Below, piece after piece: positions 47,801 to 55,529 of a stretch of 64,000 nucleotides of DNA. Positions within the stretch are counted from its first letter, which is position 1. The number at the start of each line of letters is the position of its first letter. A model generated the notes under the pieces. That model made no database searches. It saw only the letters and a list, made by a program, of their open reading frames with translations, and had not been told where the DNA came from. The stretch spans positions 1 through 64,000 of the forward strand of contig NC_084729.1 in assembly GCF_033807575.1 (NCBI RefSeq), given 5' to 3'. Position numbers and translations under genes: made by a program. Origin of the DNA: Cydia pomonella (Eukaryota > Arthropoda > Insecta > Lepidoptera > Tortricidae).

Positions 47801-47970
47801 ACAGAAGTAAAAGGAAAAACACAAAGATCAGAGCCACTATCTACTAAAAATGTCAGTTTAGTGTTCTTGTCGGTGACGAAAAGACGACCTGGGGAAACCT
47901 GGCAATCACTCGTCGTCATTAGTGACCGCCGCTGGCATTTCCCTCGGTCCAGCTGCACGGCGCGCGACAC
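44824..47970 (-). CDS. pol: Pol polyprotein of the intact Gypsy element
   Basis: About 1,048 codons are open. In order: aspartic protease (LTFLVDSGSDLCVFP), RT with FSTLDLVRAYNQIPV, GFGLRNAAQTFQRF and FPYLDDILVAS, RNase H with LVSDASDIAIGGVI, YDRELLAIYES and YTDHKPIVYAF, integrase zinc-binding region (HPSAKATTK ... CQHCQRCK), and the integrase core with HIDLVGPLP, TTDRGRQF and ERFHRQM (D, D, E). The C-terminus shows YTGPYQVVERGDKFF, then RRTRSGRVVRFPSYL. The frame opens with a GTG inside the end of Gag, in the -1 frame. Pol is therefore probably made by -1 frameshifting rather than its own start. All catalytic residues look intact, so this copy could be active. Confidence 0.95.
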   Translation of the reverse strand: MSRAVQLDRGKCQRRSLMTTSDCQVSPGRLFVTDKNTKLTFLVDSGSDLCVFPFTSVNPQYRTKDKYQLFAANGTPIPTYGSISLTLDFGLRRAFHWRFILAEVTKPIIGVDFLAFYNLVIDVRHKRLIDYCTLLTARAYSASSCSVSSIKSIAGTTAYHEILQQFPEITRPVGDPTERTVKHNTVHYIRTTPGPPVYCRPRRLDAERLKIAKQEFDDMVRTGIARRSDSPWSSPLHMVPKKNNGWRPCGDYRALNARTIPDRYPVRHLADFSHNLHGCQIFSTLDLVRAYNQIPVFKDDIAKTAITTPFGLFEFSFMGFGLRNAAQTFQRFIDEILGDLEFCFPYLDDILVASSCATEHEKHLRQVFERLREHGVLINTAKCVFGEAEVTFLGHRISSSGTSPLPEKVKAIMDFPRPTNIKALRRFLGMLNFYRRFLPHAAQKQAPLNGLLVGHHCKSSAKIEWNADLNAAFEACKASLGEATLLVHPRPNAELALVSDASDIAIGGVIQQLVGNTWEPLGFFSRKLNPAQRKFSPYDRELLAIYESVKYFRHMLELKPFRIYTDHKPIVYAFSKPLDKCSPRQFRYLDFLAQFSTDIRHIAGEENVVADALSRPVDAISGKAIDYNALASAQERDAEFQQLLKTGSSLQLKRLVVPGTAGDAAVYCDTSGPMARPYLTPQFRRQAFDSIHGLSHPSAKATTKLVAQRYVWPGVNKDCHNWSRACQHCQRCKVSRHVHSPIMSFATETERFAHVHIDLVGPLPFSQGFQYCLTALDRFTRWPEVMPISDIKAETVTQAFFSGWVSRFGCPKRITTDRGRQFISETFRRLAKSIGAEHIQTTAYHPAANGMLERFHRQMKAAIKCHASEDWVEVLPLVLLGIRTAWKDDLAASTAEYVYGQQLRLPGDFFESSGQDAPVDYTDFLSRLQLIMRKLQPSPVVRHGSRKVFVHKDLTTSTHVFLRNDAVRKPLQPTYTGPYQVVERGDKFFKILIKGKPNNVSIDRLKPAYMLSEPDPSPASDQQLVAPQPAKTERRTRSGRVVRFPSYL

Positions 47971-48788
47971 TTAGTTGCACGGGGGCCGAATCTGTCATGG
48001 TACCAGCATCTGCCGTTGTCCCCCGCGCGACTCCTTGAGCGAGAGCTGAGACGTCCCCTGGAGCGCGAGCGCGATGTAGCTCGCCCACGGGAATTTCCAG
48101 TCGTTAAGGCAGCTACTTGCCGCACAAGGCCATCTATACGGCGGTTGAGACGTTCCTCCATAGAGCTCGGTGCAGATGACGGCACGGGAACAGGAACAGC
48201 CGACCCAGAAGCTTCCGCAACGTGAGGTGTGTGTACTACAATGTCATTCACTCGGTCGGCCAGCGCGGCAACCTTGTCCAAACTGGCATCTGACATCGTA
48301 GCAATAACGGTTTGCACATGCGGCGGTAAACGTTTAGCCCATATGCTGCGCAAAAAGTCGTCCGATAAGTCGGTACCGGCCAGGTCACGTAGGTGTCGTA
48401 AAAACTGCGAGGGCTTACGATTACCCAGTTCAGCTTGAGACACCAACTCCTCCACTCGCTTGTCCTTGGACACGGACAATCTGTAAATCAGCTCAGACTT
48501 TAATTTGTCGTATTTTTCCGTCGCTGGCGGCTTGGTAATTATGTCCTTGACCTCCGCTGCATATTTATGTTCCAGGTTGCTGACGACATGGTAAAACTTG
48601 GTCGAGTCGGACACAATATTCGCCAAACTAAACTGTCCCTCCAACTGGGCAAACCACAAAGCCGGTTCCTCGGCCCAAAATGGCGGAACTTTAACGCCAA
48701 CTGCACTAACGGTCGAATCCAATGTCCTCGGCAAACTAACAACCGGTGGAGTAGACGTAGTATTAGTATCACTTGCCGTCGTTGGCAT
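47919..48788 (-). CDS. gag: Gag protein of the intact Gypsy element
   Basis: 289 codons from an ATG. The N-terminal half has VKVPPFWAEEPALWFAQLEG (a retrotransposon Gag capsid landmark) and FYHVVSNLEHKYAAEVKDII. The middle has ELGNRKPSQFLRHLRDLAG and LRSIWAKRLPPHVQ. The C-terminus is Arg/Ser-rich and ends with CWYHDRFGPRATKCRAPC, the CxYHxxFGxxAxxCxxPC motif typical of CsRn1-like Gag in place of a CCHC knuckle. It overlaps Pol by about 50 nt. It forms the particle that packages the element RNA in the cytoplasm. Confidence 0.92.
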   Translation of the reverse strand: MPTTASDTNTTSTPPVVSLPRTLDSTVSAVGVKVPPFWAEEPALWFAQLEGQFSLANIVSDSTKFYHVVSNLEHKYAAEVKDIITKPPATEKYDKLKSELIYRLSVSKDKRVEELVSQAELGNRKPSQFLRHLRDLAGTDLSDDFLRSIWAKRLPPHVQTVIATMSDASLDKVAALADRVNDIVVHTPHVAEASGSAVPVPVPSSAPSSMEERLNRRIDGLVRQVAALTTGNSRGRATSRSRSRGRLSSRSRSRAGDNGRCWYHDRFGPRATKCRAPCSWTEGNASGGH

Positions 48789-48885
48789 GATAACTTATTC
48801 CGCACTTTATTATAGCGATCAAAGTTCACACAGATACTATAACACTGCACTGCACTCAGTTCTAACGTCGGGAAGTCACCAAATT

Positions 48886-49262
48886 TGTAGCTATGGGGCT
48901 ATTAAATAATATGCTGTAGTTTAACATTTATAAAGTTTATTATAGGTTAAACACAGTCCACAGAAGATAGTCAGTACAGTACGGAAGAAAGAAAATAGCA
49001 CAGAACACCGTAGAAGAAGAAATACAGAAAAGTACACATAAAACGTAATTAAAATGCAAGCGAGAGCGATCGGCCTGCGCGCAGCCTCCCGGCGTCAAGT
49101 ATCGGATATGACTGAGTTGGCTAGGAAAACCGAGCGCGCACGAATGCGCCCGAAGATTGGACCGTTACTTTTGGGTACAACGCGCGGCGCGGAAGCGCGG
49201 CGCGCAGGCAACTAACATTGACAACAAAAACGATTTAAACATACATAATATGTGTTGCTACA
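48886..49262 (-). repeat. 5' LTR of the intact Gypsy element
   Basis: 377 bp; on the coding strand it starts TGTAGCAACACATATTATGT. It would carry the promoter for the element. It is followed on the coding strand by the primer-binding-site candidate. Confidence 0.92.
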
Positions 49263-49967
49263 AGATCTTGTTCAACATTTTACCACTTTGGACACACATT
49301 TTACCACTTTGGAAGTGTCTCTCGCGCAAACTATTCAGTTTAGAAAAAAATGATATTAGGAACCTAAATATCATTTTTGAAGACCTATCCATAGATACCC
49401 CACACGTATGGGTTTGATGAAAATTTTTTTTTTTAATTTTATGACGTATTAAAAAAAAAACTACTCACTAGATCTCGTTCAAACCAATTTGGAAGGTGGA
49501 AGTTTGCATGGTAATGTATATCATATATTTTTTTTAGATTTTTCATTCTGTTATTTTAGAAGTTACAGGGGGGGGGGGGGGGGGGACACACATTTTACCA
49601 CTTTGGAAGTGTCTCTCGCGCAAACTATTCATTTTAGAAAAAAATGATATTAGAAACCTCAATATCATTTTTGAAGACCGGTTTGATGAAAAAAGATTTT
49701 TTGAGTTTCAGTTCTAAGTATGGGGAACCCCCAAAATTTATTGTTTTTTTTCTATTTTTGTGTGAACATCTTAATGCGGATCATAGAATACATCCACTTA
49801 CTAAGTTTTTTTGAACAATATAGCTCTTATAGTTTCGGAAAAAAGTGGCTGTGACAGAATCGGACAGAAAGACGGACATGACGAATCTATAAGGGTTCCG
49901 TTTTTTGCCATTTGGCTACGGAACCCTAAAAATTGGCTCCAGCTCGGTGCCTTGTGGCAAGGTGCCT

Positions 49968-50145
49968 AGAAGGCTGGCGGCATTGCCGCGCTGGACAGCA
50001 ATGCCAATGCGTTGTGCGAGGTAAGAGCCAGCCCTCTTGTCACCCGTTGCCTACACGAGGCGCTTCGAAAGCTCTTTAAAAATGTTGTGAGCGCCAGGTC
50101 CCCACGGGCCAAGGGTTTCCACCCCAAAAGGCTCAAACATATAGC
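49968..50145 (-). pseudogene. Third fragment of the GPWGP/AIQRGNAA coding repeat
   Basis: The minus strand shows a FGVETLGPWGPGAHNIFK-like block and then a QRIGIAVQRGNAAS-like block, with a frame break between. It matches the fragments at 5265 and 6224. It lies inside the giant element next to the palindrome. Confidence 0.5.
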
Positions 50146-50150
50146 TCAAA

Positions 50151-51041
50151 TCTTAGCTAATTTGGTTGGAAAAATAATTAGTTATATTTTTTTTTCAAAA
50201 TCTTTGTATGGCGCGTATCAGAAAAATCGAGTTTTCTCCGAAAATAAAATTTTACCGTAATATCCTGACAGATGATTTTAAAACCAATTATTCTTGATTT
50301 TTCCACATAATTAGAATTTTCCTACGGGGTGCACTTTGTTTTAAATCGATTTTTTTTAATACGGTTATATTCGTTATTTTGACTACAAAAAATGAATTTG
50401 AGTTTGATCGAACCAATAACTTACGCGTAGTGAATGATGGATGTAATGGTTTTATTTTCAATTTTCTACTTGTAACTTGTGTGTTTATTATTTATCTACT
50501 TAATTAAAACAATGAGCAAAAGTTATTTCAGCATGAAAAAATAAGTTTTTTTTATTTTTTATTAGATAAGTGCATACGGTAGAAAAGTTCGCGTTATGTC
50601 AAAATATCCTTAATAATTGATACAAGGTTGGTACATCTGCAAGGATATTACGGTATACAATTAATTTTTGAAAAAAAAGAACCGTTTTACTCGTACGCTC
50701 CATACATTTGGTTAAAACAAAAATTCACTACGCGTAGATTATTGGTTCGATCAAACTCAAATTATTTTTTTGTAGTCAAAGTAACAAGTTTAACCGTATT
50801 ACAATAAAAAAATACAAAAAAAAAATTAAAAAATTACATCGATTTAAAAAAAAAGTGCACCCCGTAGGAAAAATCTAATTATATGGAAAAATCAAGAATA
50901 ATTGGTTTTAAAATCATCTGTCAGGATATTACGGTTAAATTTTATTTTCGGAGAAAACTCGATTTTTCTGATACGCGCCATACAAAGATTTTGAAAAAAA
51001 AAAAATATAATTAATTATTTCTCCAACCAAATTAGCTAAGA
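50151..51041. repeat. 891-bp palindrome (snap-back element)
   Basis: TCTTAGCTAATTTGGTTGGA at the left end is the complement of the right end. The match continues through CTTTGTATGGCGCGTATCAG, AAATTTTACCGTAATATCCT, CCTACGGGGTGCACTTTGTT and GTTTGATCGAACCAATA. The arms are about 290 bp with a loop of about 280 bp. No coding content. Confidence 0.85.
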
Positions 51042-51135
51042 TTAATTTTTGGACATAATAAAACCAAACAAAAGCTATTCCAATAAAAAAATTCAAAATT
51101 AATACTTCGGTTTCTATTTCTATGAAGGCCGATTT

Positions 51136-53867
51136 TCAGCCCACAGTGCGGCCGCCATCTTGGATTCCAAAATGGTCATCATTTTCGAAATCTGCACTCC
51201 CTAAAACCTATGAAACGATATCCATGACGACTTTTATGACAGTGCACGGCCGCCATCTTGGATTCCAAAATGGTCATCATTTTCGAAATCTGCACTCCCT
51301 AAAACCTATAAAACGATATCCATGACGACTTTTATGACAGAGTGCACGGCCGCCATCTTGGATTCCAAAATGGTCATCATTTTCGAAATCTGCACTCCCT
51401 AAAACCTATAAAACGATATCCATGACGACTTTTATGACAGATTGCACGGCCGCCATCTTGGATTCCAAAATGGTCATCAATTTCGAAATCTGCACTCCCT
51501 AAAACCTATAAAACGATATCCATGACGACTTTTATGACAGAGTGCACGGCCGCCATCTTGGATTCCAAAATGGTCATCATTTTCGAAATCTGCACTCCCT
51601 AAAACCTATAAAACGATATCCATGACGACTTTTATGACAGAATGCACGGCCGCCATCTTGGATTCCAAAATGGTCATCATTTTCGAAATCTGCACTCCGT
51701 AAAACCTATAAAACGATATCCATGACGACTTTTATGGCAGAGTGCACGGCCGCCATCTTGGATTCCAAAATGGTCATCAATTTCGAAATCTGCACTCCCT
51801 AAAACCTATAAAACGATATCCATGACGACTTTTATGACAGAGTGCACGGCCGCCATCTTGGATTCCAAAATGGTCAATATGTTCGAAATCTGCACTCCCT
51901 AAAACCTATAAAACGATATCCATGACGACTTTTATGACAGAATGCACGGCCGCCATCTTGGATTCCAAAATGGTCATCATTTTCGAAATCTGCACTCCCT
52001 AAAACCTATAAAACGATATCCATGACGACTTTTATGACAGAGTGCACGTCCGACATCTTGGATTCCAAAATGGTCATCATTTTCGAAATCTGTACTCCCT
52101 AAAACCTATAAAACGATATCCATGACGACTTTTATGACAGAGTGCACGGCCGCCATCTTGGATTCCAAAATGGTCAATATTTTCGAAATCTGCACTCCCT
52201 AAAACCTATAAAACGATATCCATGACGACTTTTATGACAGAATGCACGGCCGCCATCTTGGATTCCAAAATGGTCATCAATTTCGAAATCTGCACTCCCT
52301 AAAACCTATAAAACGATATCCATGACGACTTTTAAGACAGAATGCACGGCCGCCATCTTGGATTCCAAAATGGTCATCATTTTCGAAATCTGCACTCCCT
52401 AAAACCTATAAAACGATATCCATGACGACTTTTATGACAGAGTGCACGGCCGCCATCTTGGATTCCAAAATGGTCAATATGTTCGAAATCTGCACTCCCT
52501 AAAACCTATAAAACGATATCCATGACGACTTTTATGACAGAATGCACGGCCGCCATCTTGGATTCCAAAATGGTCATCATTTTCGAAATCTGCACTCCCT
52601 AAAACCTATAAAACGATATCCATGACGACTTTTATGACAGAGTGCACGGCCGACATCTTGGATTCCAAAATGGTCATCATTTTCGAAATCTGTACTCCCT
52701 AAAACCTATAAAACGATATCCATGACGACTTTTATGACAGAGTGCACGGCCGCCATCTTGGATTCCAAAATGGTCAATATTTTCGAAATCTGCACTCCCT
52801 AAAACCTATAAAACGATATCCATGACGACTTTTATGACAGAATGCACGGCCGCCATCTTGGATTCCAAAATGGTCATCAATTTCGAAATCTGCACTCCCT
52901 AAAACCTATAAAACGATATCCATGACGACTTTTAAGACAGAATGCACGGCCGCCATCTTGGATTCCAAAATGGTCATCATTTTCGAAATCTGCACTCCCT
53001 AAAACCTATAAAACGATATCCATGACGACTTTTATGACAGAGTGCACGGCCGCCATCTTGGATTCCAAAATGGTCAATATTTTCGAAATCTGCACTCCCT
53101 AAAACCTATAAAACGATATCCATGACGACTTTTATGACAGAATGCACGGCCGCCATCTTGGATTCCAAAATGGTCATCATTTTCGAAATCTGCACTCCCT
53201 AAAACCTATAAAACGATATCCATGACGACTTTTATGACAGAGTGCACGGCCGCCATCTTGGATTCCAAAATGGTCAATATGTTCGAAATCTGCACTCCCT
53301 AAAACCTATAAAACGATATCCATGACGACTTTTATGACAGAATGCACGGCCGCCATCTTGGATTCCAAAATGGTCATCATTTTCGAAATCTGCACTCCCT
53401 AAAACCTATAAAACGATATCCATGACGACTTTTATGACAAGAGTGCACGGCCGCCATCTTGGATTCCAAAATGGTCATCATTTTCGAAATCTGCACTCCC
53501 TAAAACCTATAAAACGATATCCATGACGACTTTTATGACAGAGTGCACGGCTGCCATCTTGGATTCCAAAATGGTCAATATTTTCGAAATCTGCACTCCC
53601 TAAAACCTATAAAACGATATCCATGACGACTTTTATGACAGAATGCACGGCCGCCATCTTGGATTCCAAAATGGTCATCATTTTCGAAATCTGCACTCCC
53701 TAAAACCTATAAAACGATATCCATGACGACTTTTATGACAGAGTGCACGGCCGCCATCTTGGATTCCAAAATGGTCATCAATTTCGAAATCTGCACTCCC
53801 TAAAACCTATAAAACGATATCCATGACGACTTTTATGACGAGTGCACAGCCGCCATCTTGGATTCCA
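51136..53867. repeat. 100-bp satellite array, about 27 copies
   Basis: The monomer is exactly 100 bp: AGTGCACGGCCGCCATCTTG, GATTCCAAAATGGTCATCAT, TTTCGAAATCTGCACTCCCT, AAAACCTATAAAACGATATC and CATGACGACTTTTATGACAG. Rare variants (CCGACATCTTG with TGTACTCCCT; TTTTAAGACAG; CAATATGTTCG) recur exactly 600 bp apart between about 51840 and 53040, so a six-monomer unit was duplicated. The monomer shares GCCATCTTGGATT with the first copy of the 108-bp array. Confidence 0.95.
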
Positions 53868-53884
53868 AAGTAGAAGTCTACTTG

Positions 53885-54318
53885 AAACGGTACCGTACGG
53901 TACCCTTTCAACTGTAGCGGTACCGTTTGAAAAATGTACCTATTACATTTTATTTATTCGGGTACCGTTACAGTTGTATAGCTTTTCAATTGATACCCTT
54001 AGTTTAGGTATCGGTCTTGTGCGATTTTATTCGGGTACCGTTAGCTTTGGATACCTATTCAATTGATACCCTTTGTGTAGGTATCGGTCGTTTGCGATTT
54101 TATTCGGGTACCGTTACAGTTCTATAGCTTTTCAATTGATACCCTTAGTTTAGGTATCGGTCTTGTGCGATTTTATTCGGGTACCGTTAGCTTTGGATAC
54201 CTATTCAATTGATACCCTTATCTTAGGTATCGGTCTTTTGCGATTTTATTCGGGTACCCTTAGCTTTGGATACCTATTCAATTGATACCTTTATTTTAGG
54301 TTACCGGTCTTTTGCGGT
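53885..54318. repeat. Right subterminal repeats of the giant element
   Basis: Five direct units with CGGGTACC at 53959, 54032, 54105, 54178 and 54251, a constant 73-bp step. Units alternate between a TTACAGTTGTATAGC form and a TTAGCTTTGGATACC form, so the larger period is 146 bp. Confidence 0.85.
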
Positions 54319-54419
54319 TTTTCAGTCCCTGGTGTACACACAAGAATACCAATTTGTGACGATTTGCATTTATTCAGAGCGCCGCAATATCACCATTGAA
54401 AATTAATGTAAATCAAAAA

Positions 54420-54569
54420 ATGAATTCCTCAAAAGACGCTAATTTCTTTTTCGATCAAATCGATCTCATACCGTCTAAAGAATACAATACTTACCTACTA
54501 GGAGATCCCGTCTGGACTGGGGGTTGGCCTATTCTTATTTTTTCTTGCATAGGGGTAACAAACTGGTAA
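54420..54569 (+). CDS. Possible first exon or small ORF, unrecognised
   Basis: A 49-codon frame from ATG starts just outside the giant element: MNSSKDANFFFDQIDLIPSK, then GDPVWTGGWPILIFSCIGVTNW. It ends at TAA overlapping a GTAAAA donor. The Asp-Pro...Trp-Pro block before a hydrophobic stretch is faintly reminiscent of fatty-acid elongase N-termini. Low confidence. A further open, GC-richer stretch (54764-54978, ending KEDISENVREN) might be a terminal exon of the same gene, but no clean splice solution was found. Confidence 0.25.
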   Translation: MNSSKDANFFFDQIDLIPSKEYNTYLLGDPVWTGGWPILIFSCIGVTNW

Positions 54570-55529
54570 AAATTGTCTTACGTAATAAATGAATAGCGCT
54601 ATGAACGTCGTTAAAAATATTTGAATTATCAAAAATATGTTCATGTGCAAAAATTAACATTTTAATTTTTTTTGTTTAAGATTTTTGGCGATTCAAGAGT
54701 ATTTTTTTATATATCAATTATTGTTAACGAAGTTCTTATATTATATGAAACGGAAAACTATCCTTGCGAGAGTCATTGGGCTCGACATCGGAACTGACGT
54801 CGGCTTCGATGGAGCTGGCGGCCGATTGGCTTCGATTAGCTGACGGCCGGATGTATCTAATAAGCCCTATAATGTCCGCAGCGGTTGAAATTCTAAAAGA
54901 CAAATGTTGCGATGAGTACTTTCCTTGTTCGATCTACGAACAAAAAGAGGACATTTCCGAGAACGTTCGGGAAAATTAAATAAAACTAGTTAGGTAAATA
55001 TAATTCTTCGTATAATTTACCTATATTTATTGTCCGTTTGGTATAGAAAGCTTAAAATTCATATATATATAAATCTACTTCGGTGCGAGCTGACCTCTAC
55101 CGTCTACCTAATTAAGGAAATCACCCCAAATAAATAGGTACACATTAAAGTGATAATAGAAAAAAAAATCGAAGTAATATTACCTATATCCCGAATTATC
55201 CCAGATATTCAAATAACAGTAAAATGGGGTTGGCTGGTCGAAGTATTCTACAAATGGCGCCAGCATAGGTTGCCTTATCAATCCCTATATAGAATTGGGT
55301 CAAATATTTTGTTTTTTGTTTTGGAGTTTTATGGCCTGCATGTCAGCTCTTTAAGAGTCCGCAGAAAGCTCGGTTCTCCATACAAACTTGCATAAGAACT
55401 ATCAAGACTCCCCTCTCACCCCCTTGTAAAAAAATAAACATGGTCGACCCCTTTCCGCCCTAAATCGTCTCACGTAATAAATGAACGGACCCTTATGTAT
55501 ACTTTTGGGATAAAAAACGGTTTACCTAT

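Larger units (their letters stand above)
44419..49262 (-). mobile_element. Intact young Ty3/Gypsy retrotransposon (CsRn1-like clade)
   Basis: Two 377-bp LTRs (44419-44795 and 48886-49262) begin TGTAGC and end GCTACA. A 4-bp target duplication AGAT flanks the element. On the coding (minus) strand, the 5' LTR is followed by AATT and then TGGTGACTTCCCGAC, a primer-binding-site candidate. A purine tract AAGGGGCTGA precedes the 3' LTR. Gag and Pol are both open. A CHCC-type Gag motif and absence of an envelope gene agree with the CsRn1 clade. By eye the LTRs are identical, which implies recent insertion. Confidence 0.93.
44341..49929 (+). repeat. CAAGTGCGAG-family repeat split by the intact Gypsy element
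   Basis: The left part 44341-44418 starts CAAGTGCGAGTCGGACTCGC. The right part 49263-49929 resumes at AGATCTTGTTCAACATTTTA and ends GGCTACGGAACCCTAAAAA. The right part contains an internal duplicated block (ACACATTTTACCACTTTGGA at about 49280 and 49587) and a run of about 18 G at 49568-49585. Confidence 0.7.
39663..54331. mobile_element. Giant (14.7 kb) hAT-type element carrying two satellite arrays
   Basis: The outer ends are exact inverted copies of CAGGGACTGAAAA, and both flanks carry the 8-bp direct repeat GTGTACAC (39655-39662 and 54332-54339). This combination is the hAT signature. Inside the left end are three ~107-116-bp units with GGGTACCCGACCG; inside the right end are five 73-bp units with CGGGTACCGTTA. 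Between them lie the 108-bp array, a short segment with an exon-like frame, an internal inverted repeat (44091-44195 against 51041-51152), a CsRn1-like Gypsy insertion, a large palindrome and the 100-bp array. No transposase-like frame is visible, so it appears non-autonomous. Without the Gypsy insertion it would be about 9.8 kb. Confidence 0.85.

Noticed and set aside
40089..53867. CRISPR-like array
   Set aside because: The repeats are direct satellite monomers of 108 and 100 bp with no unique spacers, in a eukaryotic genome inside a transposon.
39663..54331. Maverick/Polinton or other large virus-like transposon
   Set aside because: No polymerase, integrase, ATPase or capsid frames outside the nested Gypsy; the TIRs are short and the target duplication is 8 bp, which fits hAT.
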